Shown piece by piece: positions 1 through 7,462 of a DNA stretch of 12,151 nt. Every line of letters starts with the position of its first letter. The first letter of the stretch is position 1. The notes under the pieces are model-generated. The model did no database searches, was not told the DNA's origin, and saw nothing but the letters and a program-made list of their open reading frames with translations. A program made the translations under genes and the position numbers. Source of the DNA: Patescibacteria group bacterium UBA6164 (GTDB taxonomy: Bacteria; Patescibacteriota; Gracilibacteria; BD1-5; UBA6164); NCBI GenBank assembly GCA_002422305.1, contig DIUG01000025.1, positions 1 through 12,151 of the forward strand, in the 5' to 3' direction.

Positions 1-1830
1 TCCACAGATTTTAGGTCAATACCGAAAAATTTATGAGAAGATTTAAATTTAGATTATTTTTATAAATCTCATTATGATAATTTTAGACAAAAAGAAATAA
101 AACCCGATTTTATTACAATAAAACAATATCTTCAAAATATTATTCAAAATCATAAAAATCAATATTGAAATTTCACTTTTGAAAAAGAGAAAGATTTATT
201 TGATTTTACAAAATTATGGCAAACAAAAACTATAGATGAATATATTTTAGAATTTAATAAAATGTGATATAAAGCTATTTGGAATAAAATAAGTAAAGAA
301 AAAGTATTTGAATTAGAAGTAGATTGAAAAATAGAACTTTATCAAATTTATTGTAAGGATTTTTATAGAGATAATTATTTTTTTACTGATTTTGAATATG
401 ATATAAAATCTCAAATAACAGAAAGAAATAATAGAAGAAAAGCAGAAAATATAAATTGAAATAAAAACTTATTTACTATATACTTTGAAGATTTTATCAA
501 AGATATAGAAAACCAAAATCAAAAAATAAGATTAAATAGTGATTGTTGATTTTTTATAAAAAAAGCTGATGAAAATTTAGAAAAAAATGAAAATCATAGA
601 AAATGAAGAGATAAAATAATTTGAAACTTTAACCTTTCCATAAATGTAAATAAAAGGTTAACAAATAGTGTAAAAGAAGAAAAAAATATTGATGAATTTA
701 ACAAAATCTTTAATAAAAGTTTAAAAGAAAATAAAAAAGAAATTTGTTATATATGATTAGACAGATGAGAAAATGAACTTTTAACATATTGAGTATTTGA
801 TAAAAATTTAGATTGTTTGAAAGATGAAAACTGAAATTATTTAATTTGAGATTTAAATTGTATAAATCAAAAATGAGAATTTATAAAATATGAAAACTGT
901 TTGTGGAAAGATAAAAATTTAAGCATTATTAAAGATTTAGATTTTTGATTACCAACTTATTCAAAAGATCAAGAAAATATAAAAAAATTTTTTATTAAAG
1001 ATGAAGTTTGATATTATAAAAATTCTAAAACTCATAACTGAAAATATAGATTTTATTTGCTAGAACATCAAGAAGAAAGATATAAAATAGCTGATGAAAA
1101 ATGAGATGAGATTTGATTATATGATAATTACTGAAATAGAGTTATAAATTATTACTTTTTGTTTCAAGCAGAGTTATATAAAAGATATTTACTAAATAAA
1201 GATGAAAATATAAAATTAGAAGATATAAAAGAATTAAGATGATGATATATTTCAACTTTGATTAACTTTTTAAATAAATTTATAGAAAATAAAAATTATC
1301 ACTCAATTTTAGTTCTAGAAGATTTAAACAAAGCATTTTGAAATTGAAATAAAAATACAAGCAATGATAAAGTTTTATGAGATAAAACAAGAGATTGAGA
1401 AGAACTTACAAACAAAGAAAAAGCATTAGATAAAACTTTTTGATCTACTATTTATCAAGAAATAGAAACTTTACTTGTAAGAAAATTAAATTATGATATT
1501 TTGGATAAAGAAATATCTAAAATTTGATTTCAATTTACTCCAAAAGTAAAAAACATTTCTGATATAAGAAGAGATGAAAAAACAAAATCAACTCCTAATT
1601 TATGAAACATTATTTTTGTAGATGATTATTTAACATCAAAACTTTGTCCTATTTGTGAAGAAGAATTATATAGAGATAAAAAAGATAATGATTCTTGTTA
1701 TCATCTATGAAAAAATTGATGTGATTTTGACACAAGAAATTTTGGAATAAATTGATTTCCATTTATAAAATCTTGAGATGATCTTGCAACCTACAACATA
1801 TCTAAAAGGTGAAAAAGAATATCTAAATAA
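1..1830 (+). CDS. cas12a2: Cas12a2-like type V CRISPR effector nuclease, C-terminal half (5' end outside window)
   Basis: RNA-guided nuclease, 609 codons visible, cut by the window start; TGA is read as Gly. The visible part begins before a Cas12a-type WED segment (ELYQIYCKDF, residues ~113-122; NFNLSINVNKR near 209-219). RuvC-I is YIGLDRGEN with catalytic Asp254, RuvC-II is VLEDLNKAFG with Glu440, and RuvC-III is SGDDLATYNI with Asp593. All three acidic residues are present, so it should be active. About 186 residues separate RuvC-I and RuvC-II, roughly twice the Cas12a distance. Only 44 residues lie between SKLCPIC and RuvC-III, where Cas12a has its ~200-residue Nuc domain. Here there is a putative zinc finger instead (Cys549, Cys552, Cys566, Cys574, with His568 nearby). 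An enlarged insert in place of the bridge helix and a zinc finger in place of Nuc are the published hallmarks of Cas12a2, whose members are triggered by target RNA and then cut RNA and DNA collaterally. From the spacing I infer a full length near 1200 residues. Family membership is secure; the Cas12a2 subtype is likely. Confidence 0.85.
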
Positions 1831-1855
1831 TTTATAATCTTAACAAAAAATAACG

Positions 1856-2323
1856 ATGGAGCAATTTTATACTACATTTATTATAACTTTAGTATGATGA
1901 ATTATTACATTTCTTGTAACTTTTTTTACTACAAGATCAAACTTAAAACAAGAAATTTTTAAAACAAAATATTATTATGATAAAAGACTTTTAGAAGAAA
2001 GACTAAAATATTATCCTGAACTTTTTGAAATAACACAAGAAATTTGAAAACAAAATTATACTCCTGAAGAAAATTTAAAAATTATTACTGAAGCAAAAGA
2101 AAGATTTTTAACTTGGAGACATAAAGGAACTTGATTTTTATTATTAACACAAAATTCATTAAATGGATACAATGAACTTAAAGAAGCTTTAAAATCAAAT
2201 CCTTGAGACTGAAAAAAGTGATATACGAAAGATCAGTTAAGAAAAATATTTGTTTTAAGGAATTCTTTAAGATGAGCTTTAAAAGATGATATTTGAATTA
2301 AAATAATAGATTATAAAGACTAA
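1856..2323 (+). CDS. Single-pass membrane protein in the Cas12a2-like operon, unknown function
   Basis: 155 residues. One hydrophobic helix at residues ~4-24 (FYTTFIITLVGGIITFLVTF) is followed by a basic stretch (TTRSNLKQEIFK), so the rest probably faces the cytoplasm. The soluble part of ~125 residues looks helical and carries YYDKRLLEERLKYYPELFEI (residues ~40-59), then FLTWRHKGTGFLLLTQNS and a C-terminal LRGALKDDIGIK. I recall similar patterns (membrane anchor, R-L-x-x-Y-P-x-L, L-R-x-x-L-x-x-D-x-G) in widespread uncharacterised bacterial proteins but cannot name a family. It starts 25 bases after the nuclease stop and ends 1 base before a strong terminator, so the two are probably co-transcribed. 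Seven codons are TGA, including a Gly-Gly pair inside the membrane helix. No clear Shine-Dalgarno sequence precedes the ATG; this is the first ATG of the open frame after the upstream stop. A role as accessory to the nuclease is inferred from position only. Confidence 0.85.
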
Positions 2324-2355
2324 AAATACTACTCCTACGGAGTAGTATTTTTTTT
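2324..2355 (+). terminator. Rho-independent terminator of the nuclease operon
   Basis: Perfect 12-bp stem AAATACTACTCC / GGAGTAGTATTT with a TAC loop, followed by a run of T. It begins directly after the membrane-protein stop codon and separates the nuclease operon from the restriction-modification genes. The A-rich left flank would let it work in the other direction as well. Confidence 0.9.
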
Positions 2356-2393
2356 AAACTTGAATTTTCTAAAAAATCCATATACTAAAAAAG

Positions 2394-2494
2394 CCACAAA
2401 TAAATATTAATTTTTCTAATTTCAAAGGAAGAAAGGAGTAACTTATGTTACTTTCTACTCCTATTTTTTTGAAGTTAGAAATATTTATTTGTGG
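2394..2494. repeat. Imperfect long inverted repeat
   Basis: The left arm starts CCACAAATAAATATT and continues to TTCTAATTTCAAA (2394-2426). The right arm ends AATATTTATTTGTGG (2468-2494, starting TTTGAAGTTAGAA). The arms match over about 27 positions, apart from a short insertion in the left arm and one mismatch. A further direct copy of CCACAAATAAA lies at 2534-2544. The enclosed segment could form AGGAGTA / TACTCCT or GTAAC-TTAT-GTTAC hairpins. It might be an RNA structure or a small palindromic element; I cannot tell which. Confidence 0.7.
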
Positions 2495-2526
2495 TGAATA
2501 AATTGTAGTACATAAGTTACTCCTTT
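2432..2526. repeat. 16-bp inverted repeat interleaved with the preceding one
   Basis: AAAGGAGTAACTTATG at 2432-2447 is the exact reverse complement of CATAAGTTACTCCTTT at 2511-2526. Its left arm lies inside the loop of the 2394-2494 repeat and its right arm lies outside it. The two pairings therefore form a pseudoknot or are mutually exclusive. The left arm contains a Shine-Dalgarno-like AAGGAG and an ATG, which pairing would hide. Confidence 0.75.
2445..2501 (+). CDS. Possible 18-residue leader peptide upstream of mod
   Basis: The frame reads MLLSTPIFLKLEIFICGE and stops at TAA. What makes it worth listing is AAGGAG at 2433-2438, six bases before the ATG. That is a good Shine-Dalgarno sequence in a window where most real genes show none. 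Both the site and the start codon lie in one arm of a 16-bp inverted repeat, the arrangement seen in translational attenuators. It may still be chance, because the ORF is very short and overlaps an inverted repeat that would itself produce such a sequence. Confidence 0.3.
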   Translation: MLLSTPIFLKLEIFICGE

Positions 2527-2565
2527 TTGTTTACCACAAATAAAATTAGAAATCTCTTTATTTTG

Positions 2566-2594
2566 GCATATTTATTTACTAAATATGCTTTTTT
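2566..2594 (+). terminator. Terminator-like hairpin directly before mod (possible attenuator)
   Basis: A 9-bp stem GCATATTTA / TAAATATGC with a five-base loop is followed by six T (2589-2594), and the mod ATG follows at once. It is AT-rich and so weaker than the other terminators here. A terminator touching a start codon would either stop leader transcription or act as an attenuator; alternatively the stem may simply occupy the mod ribosome-binding region. Confidence 0.5.
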
Positions 2595-4283
2595 ATGTTA
2601 GAAAAACAACAACTTTTAGAAAAAATAAAAGATCTAGAAAATGAACTAAAAAAAATAAAATCTTGTAAAAGATATTGACTTGTTTTTGAAGAAAAAACAG
2701 AACAATTTGAAGAAAAAGCAAAAAATGCTTTGCCTTTGCTAAAAGAAGAAAAAGAACTAGAAATTTCTATTCCCTCTCCCAATGGGAGAGGGTTAGGGTG
2801 AGGGCTTCAAGATAAATTTAATCTCATAATAGAATGAGATAATTTTCACTCACTTTCTTGTTTACAATTCACTCACAAAAACAAAATAGATGTGATTTAT
2901 ATAGATCCACCTTACAATACTTGAAACAAAGATTTCATTTACAATGATAGTTTTGTAGATAAAGAAGATAGTTTCAGGCATAGCAAATGGCTAAGTTTTA
3001 TGAAAAAAAGACTTGTATTAGGAAAAGAATTGTTATCTGAAAAATGAGTGATTTTTATAAGTATAGATGATAATGAATTTACACAGTTAAAAATGCTTTG
3101 TGATGAGATTTTTTGAGAAAATAATACAGATGTAATGATTTGGAGAAAAAGTTGAGAATGAAGAGATTGAAAAATGAAAAATACAACTACTTTTAGAAAA
3201 GATCATGAATATATAATTTGTTGTTGGAAAAGAGAAAAATATTTAAATAAAATTTCTGAAATTCCAAATTTTCAAAATGAATACTGAAATCCAGATAAAG
3301 ACAAAAGATGACCGTATAAAGCTTGAAGTATTTCAAGAAAAGAAGAAGCCTCTAATTCAAATCATAAAAATTATTACACTTTAACTTCTCCTTCTTGAAA
3401 AAATTTTACAAGACAATTTGATATTTCAAAAAATGATTTTGAAAAGTTAGATAAAGATTGAAGAATTTATTGGGGAAAAAGTTGAGATGCTGTTCCTGCT
3501 ATAAAAATATTTATAAATGAAAAAAGAGAAATTACACCATATTCAATATTTTTAAATAAGTGAACTACTACTGAATGAAGTGAGCAATTAAATAAAATAA
3601 TGTGTTATGATTTAACATATTTTAGAGCAAAACCAAGTTTTTTAATAAAAACTTTAGTTCAATTATGATCTTCTAAATCCTCAATAATCCTAGACTTTTT
3701 CGCTTGATCTTGAACAACTTGACATGCAGTTTTAGAACTAAACCGTGAAGACTGATGAAACAGACAATTTATTTTGTGTAGTAATAGAGAAAATACAAAA
3801 GAAAATTTTGAAAAAAACATTTGTAAAAATATAACTTATGAGAGAAATAAAAGAGTTATACAAGGTTATACAAACTCTAAATGAGAAAAAGTAAATTGAT
3901 TATGATGAAACTTAAAATACTATACAACAGATTTTATAAAAATAGATAAATCAAGAGAAGACTTAAAAACAAAATTTAAAAATAATTGTAATGATTTGCT
4001 TTGTATAAAAGAAAATACTTTTACAAAAGTAGAGCTAAAAAAAGAAATTCCATGAGTCTATATATTTAAAAACGACTCTAGTTTTACGATTATTTCTTAT
4101 GAACAAATATATTTACAAGAGATAAGGGATATTTGTAAGATACTAAATAAAAAAGTAAATATCTATATTTTCTCCCTTTCAAACTATTTTAGTGAAGATT
4201 TTATAGATATAAAAGATAGTGTGGAAATAAAAAATATTCCAGAAACTATACTTGAAACTTATCAAAAGATTTTTAATTTTTAA
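2595..4283 (+). CDS. mod: Type III restriction-modification DNA methyltransferase (Mod)
   Basis: 562 residues, a normal length for a type III Mod subunit, which methylates adenine in an asymmetric site and supplies site recognition to the Res subunit. The catalytic motif IV DPPYNTG is at residues 104-110. The SAM-binding motif DFFAGSGTTG is at 367-376. This order (IV before I) marks the beta class. The stretch between them is the likely target-recognition region. GGNLKYYTTDFIKI near residues 435-450 is typical of the Mod C-terminal part. The N-terminus is a predicted coiled coil rich in Glu and Lys (residues ~1-55). Residues 60-70 (PSPNGRGLGGG) are encoded by a GC-rich palindrome unlike the rest of the gene. 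Many glycines, including those of the SAM motif, are TGA. The start is the first ATG after a hairpin; no Shine-Dalgarno sequence is visible. res follows after 10 bases. Confidence 0.93.
2772..2804. repeat. GC-rich palindromic element inserted in frame in mod
   Basis: CCCTCTCCC-AAT-GGGAGAGGG is a perfect 9-bp palindrome, followed by TTAGGGTGAGGG. This motif resembles a short dispersed palindrome I know from many unrelated bacterial genomes, usually between genes. Here it is in frame within mod and adds PSPNGRGLGGG between the N-terminal coiled coil and the catalytic domain. It is strongly G+C-rich against an AT-rich gene. One of its Gly codons is TGA, so the frame passes through only under code 25. 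Confidence 0.85.
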
Positions 4284-4293
4284 ATTTTGCTAT

Positions 4294-6870
4294 ATGTTAA
4301 TACTAAAAGACTACCAAACAGAAAAAGTAAAGGAACTAAAAATGGATTTTATCAGACTAATCAATACAAAAAGAAACTCTTCTATAGTATTTGAAGCACC
4401 AACTTGAAGCTGAAAAACAGTTATGATACAAGAATTTTTAAAACAAATATCAGAAACTATTTTGCCTAAAAAATTAGCTTTTATATGGATAAGTGTAAAT
4501 GATTTATCAAATCAATCTAAACAAAGCTTTGAAAAAAATCTAGAATGAACAAAACTTACATTTTTAGAATTACAAGACATAAAAAACAGAACCCTACAAG
4601 AAAATGAAATACTTTTTATAAATTGGGAAAAAATAAAAGCCAAAGACAACACAACTTGAAAATGGAAAGTTCTTGCTATGAAAGATAATGAAAAAAATGA
4701 AAATATTCCAAATTATATGGAAAATTCAAGACAAAATGGCTTAGAAATAGTGCTTATAGTTGATGAATCACATAAACAATTAAACACACCAAAAGCTCAA
4801 GAACTTATAAATGATTATTTTAAACCAATTATTCAAATAGAAGTTTCAGCAACTCCAGATAGCCAAAATTATGATAAAAAAATCAGTGTAGATATAAATG
4901 ATGTTATAAAATCTTGAATGATAAAAAAAGAAGTACTTGTAAATGAAAATATTGACCTAAAAACTGAAAATTCTACAGATAAATTAATCATAAAAAGTGC
5001 TATAGAAAAACAAAAAGAACTAGAAAAAGCATACAAAAAAAATAATCTCCCTTTTTCAAAGGGATGACCTAAAAGGCCTCCCGAAGGGGGAGGGATTATA
5101 AAGCCTCTTTTACTTATACAATTACCATCAGAATCACAAAAAACAACCGAACTTGATAGAACTAAAATAAACAGAGTAAAACAAATACTAAAAGATGATT
5201 ATGATATAACTATAGAAAATCAAAAACTAGCAATTTGGCTTTCAGAAAACAAAACAAATAAAGATTTGATAAATATAGCTAATTCACCAGTTGAAATTTT
5301 GCTTTTTAAACAAGCTATTGCGACAGGTTGGGATTGTCCTAGAGCTCAAATTTTGGTTATGTTTAGGGAAATATGAAGTATTACTTTTGAAATACAAACA
5401 GTTTGAAGGATTTTGAGAATGCCAGAACAAAAACATTATGAAAATGAGATTCTAAATAAGGCTTATGTTTATACTGATATAGATAAAAATAGTATGTTTA
5501 TTTCTGCTACTGCTAAAAATATCATAAAAAACAAAGTTGCAATTAGAAAAATGGATTTTTATAAGCCATTTTCTTTGAAGTCAAATTATTCTTCAAGATG
5601 AGATTACAATGATATTTGAAGTGATTTTTATGAAGTATTTTTTACTTATTTTATAGAAAATATTTTAAATTGAATTTATAAAAAAACTATAAATTTTATA
5701 GAAATAGAACAAAATAAAAAACTTTTTGAAAAAATAATTGATATAAATGATTTGAGTTTAACTTCAAATATTATAAAAAATTGAAAAATTTTAGTTGATA
5801 TAGATTATCATTCTTGAGAAAAACTTGTTATAAGTGATGACTTTTTAGAAACAAAAAAAGAAGAAGAACTTATAGAAATAGAATTTGATAATTTTTGTAA
5901 ATTAAATGTATGACCTCAATTTTGAAATATTGCTAGATCATATAGAATTATAAAAGAAGCTATATTTTTATTATTTGAAAAATATGTTTTATGAGAAGAT
6001 TTTAGTAGAATAGATATACAAAAATTAGTTTTAAAAAATGCAGATAAATTTATAGAAGTTTTACATGAAATAAAAGACTATTATAAGCCTATAAGGAAAA
6101 AAACAGTAGAAGAAAAATTAAATGAAAAGTTTAAAAATAAGACATGGGAAATACCAGCAAATATTTGATTTGCTTGAGAAAATATTGAAGAACTAGAAGT
6201 AAAAAAATATATTTATACTCCTAGCTATATCTCTATTGATTCTAGTATAGAAAGAGATTTTATAGATTATTTAGAAAATCAAGATGAAGTCTTATTTTGG
6301 TATAAAAACTGAGTAAATTTAGATATTTATTTTTGAGTAAAATATGAAATTGATTGACAATCAAAAATGTTTTATCCAGATTTTATTGTTTATTATAAAT
6401 CATGAATTATTTGAATTTATGATACAAAAGATTGAAATACATTGACAAGTAATGAAACAAAACAAAAAGCAATATTTTTAGAAAAGTATGTTAAACAAGA
6501 CAAAAAGAGTAAAATAATTTCTTGAATCATAAAAAGAATCTGAGTTTGAGAAAATAAATATTTTATGATAAATAAGACTTGAAAATTTGATTTCGGTGAT
6601 AATTCAAACTTTCAAATATATAATGATGATTTTGTTAGAAATTATGATTTTGATGATCTAGAAAAAATATCTCCAAAATATAGGCAAGAAATAGAAGAAA
6701 AAATCGTATTTTTAGAAAAAGAACTAAAAGTAAAAGAAAAAGAATATAGTAGTTTTATAGAAGAACAACACAATTATGAAAAAATAGATAATGAAGCTAT
6801 GTTAGAAAGAATAAATGAAATAGAGGAAATTAAGAAAAATATTTTTGAATTGAAAGAGATTATTTTTTAA
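4294..6870 (+). CDS. res: Type III restriction enzyme, helicase/endonuclease subunit (Res)
   Basis: 858 residues, within the usual range for type III Res, which pairs with Mod, uses ATP to move or signal along DNA and cuts unmodified DNA. Superfamily 2 helicase motifs appear in order: Walker A APTGSGKT at 35-42, Walker B-type box DESH at 157-160, SATP at 185-188, ATGWDCP at 343-349 and QTVGRILR at 368-375. A C-terminal PD-(D/E)xK-type nuclease is suggested by YPDFIVYY with Asp696, then IYDTKDG with Asp710 and Lys712. The last ~70 residues form a Glu/Lys-rich coiled coil. Two Walker A glycines are TGA. Residues 252-267 come from a GC-rich palindromic repeat between the two helicase lobes. All motifs are intact, so it is probably functional. 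The gap to mod is only 10 bases, indicating one operon. A later ATG (codon 17) would shorten the N-terminus before Walker A; I prefer the first. Confidence 0.93.
5047..5094. repeat. GC-rich double-hairpin element inserted in frame in res
   Basis: Two adjacent hairpins: CCCTTT-TTC-AAAGGG (5049-5063) and CCTCCC-GAAGG-GGGAGG (5077-5093). The encoded peptide is LPFSKGGPKRPPEGGG. I recall this peptide signature from dispersed palindromic repeats in several phyla. It differs from the element in mod. It lies in a hydrophilic linker between helicase lobe 1 and lobe 2 and keeps the frame; the Gly at 258 is TGA. Confidence 0.8.
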
Positions 6871-6891
6871 AAAATATAGTCATAGTTTTTG

Positions 6892-6919
6892 TTTGCAAAA
6901 TATAAATTTTTTATATAAT
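6892..6919 (+). promoter_or_regulatory. Possible promoter downstream of res
   Basis: TTTGCA (6892-6897) and TATAAT (6914-6919) are spaced by 16 bases, and a second TATAAT is at 6935-6940. In such AT-rich DNA single TATAAT matches are expected by chance, so the call is weak. It would drive a transcript of about 115 bases ending at the terminator at 7006-7044. Confidence 0.3.
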
Positions 6920-6925
6920 CATTTT

Positions 6926-7044
6926 TAGAGTTAATATAATAAAGTTCTACTTTTGTAGTTCTAAAGGTTTTATTTTTATTATTTTTGTTTTATAAATTAA
7001 AAATAAGACTAGTTATGAATTTCATAACTAGTCTGTTTTGTTTT
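6926..7044 (+). ncRNA. Candidate small RNA with a Cas12a-repeat-like hairpin
   Basis: This stretch follows promoter-like sites, has no ORF and ends in a strong terminator. Positions 6945-6958 read TTCTACTTTTGTAG, the hairpin core of type V-A direct repeats (usual form TTTCTAC-loop-GTAGAT). The bases before it (GTTAATATAATAAAG) are AT-rich like the 5' part of such repeats. The pairing is only 4 bp (CTAC/GTAG), because the base after GTAG is T and not A. It occurs once, so it is not an array. It may be a degenerate lone repeat, a separate small RNA, or chance. Confidence 0.3.
7006..7044 (+). terminator. Strong terminator after res
   Basis: A perfect 13-bp stem AGACTAGTTATGA / TCATAACTAGTCT with an ATT loop is followed by GTTTTGTTTT. 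It lies between the plus-strand res gene and the convergent minus-strand small gene and can serve the res transcript. The A-rich left side may also help stop transcription from the other direction. Confidence 0.85.
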
Positions 7045-7083
7045 ATCTTGATATTATATAAAACTATATAATACAAGTAAAAA

Positions 7084-7341
7084 CTATTTTTTTAACATTT
7101 GCAAATGAATCTGCCTTTCCATCTGCATCTGCATCTGCATTCTTCTTACTGCATTATTAACATAAAAAGTTGGAGGTGCATTCATTAAGTTTTTTTCTTG
7201 TTCAGTTAATTCTTCATCTATTTTTTTTAGTTCATCTTCAGTTACTTCCATTGTCTCAACTCCCTCGAAAGCAAGGAATTTTGATTCAGCAGAAACAGAA
7301 AAAGTTGAAAAAATCAATATTACAATAACTAAAATTTTCAT
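7084..7341 (-). CDS. Small secreted Met-rich protein, unknown function
   Basis: 85 residues. The N-terminus MKILVIVILIFSTFSVSAES is a clear Sec signal peptide with probable cleavage after SVSA, leaving about 66 mature residues. The mature part is acidic in the middle (VTEDELKKIDEELTEQEK) and ends in a Met/Gln-rich tail RRMQMQMQMERQIHLQMLKK. The MQ run is encoded by 3.5 copies of a CATCTG hexamer (plus-strand sense). A good ribosome-binding site (CGGAG) and a promoter lie upstream, so I regard it as a real gene despite its size. Its single Gly is GGA, so unlike its neighbours it reads the same in the standard code. The Met/His-rich tail could bind copper or another soft metal, but that is speculation. 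I do not recognise the family. Confidence 0.75.
   Translation of the reverse strand: MKILVIVILIFSTFSVSAESKFLAFEGVETMEVTEDELKKIDEELTEQEKNLMNAPPTFYVNNAVRRMQMQMQMERQIHLQMLKK
7120..7140. repeat. Hexanucleotide microsatellite in the small secreted protein gene
   Basis: CATCTG is repeated 3.5 times and encodes MQMQMQM on the minus strand. Gain or loss of a unit would change the length by two residues without shifting the frame. Confidence 0.85.
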
Positions 7342-7347
7342 AATAAA

Positions 7348-7352
7348 CTCCG
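7348..7352 (-). promoter_or_regulatory. Ribosome-binding site of the small secreted protein gene
   Basis: CGGAG on the minus strand, six bases before the ATG at 7341. It fixes the start codon. It is one of only two clear Shine-Dalgarno sequences in the window. Confidence 0.75.
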
Positions 7353-7399
7353 ATAAATTATTTATTTTTGTTTTTACAATTTATTTAAATTGCTAAAAT

Positions 7400-7427
7400 A
7401 TAATATATAAAAAAATAAAAATGTCAA
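7400..7427 (-). promoter_or_regulatory. Promoter of the small secreted protein gene
   Basis: On the minus strand a consensus -35 TTGACA (plus-strand 7427-7422) and a -10 TATTAT (7405-7400) are separated by 16 bases, about 60 bases before the start codon. The -35 box lies inside the stem of the tRNA terminator, so termination and initiation signals overlap. Confidence 0.55.
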
Positions 7428-7447
7428 ATTACTATTTGACATTTTTT
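7410..7447 (-). terminator. Terminator after tRNA-Lys
   Basis: A 12-bp stem AAAATGTCAAAT / ATTTGACATTTT with a TACT loop (7418-7445). On the minus strand the stem is followed by a T-rich run, 18 bases beyond the tRNA 3' end. The flanks are T-rich both ways, so it could be bidirectional. Confidence 0.75.
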
Positions 7448-7462
7448 CTATAATTTAAATTT

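Noticed and set aside
1..1830. Canonical Cas12a (Cpf1)
   Set aside because: The RuvC-I to RuvC-II distance is about twice that of Cas12a, and only 44 residues stand where the ~200-residue Nuc domain should be, with a zinc finger instead.
2453..2510. Split crRNA-like handle (TTTCTACT ... TTGTAGTA)
   Set aside because: The two halves are about 45 bases apart with a different inverted repeat arm between them, so they do not form the short type V-A stem-loop.
2394..2544. CRISPR array next to the Cas12a2-like operon
   Set aside because: The CCACAAATAAA copies are too few, in mixed orientation and unevenly spaced, and no adjacent TCTAC...GTAGA handle is present. No array exists in the window.
2579..2782. 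A minus-strand open frame of 67 codons
   Set aside because: It overlaps the start of mod in antisense and is Ser/Phe-rich, as expected opposite a Lys/Glu-rich coiled coil.
1..6870. Many short broken genes or pseudogenes
   Set aside because: The apparent stops are all TGA and fall on conserved glycines. With code 25 the frames are intact.
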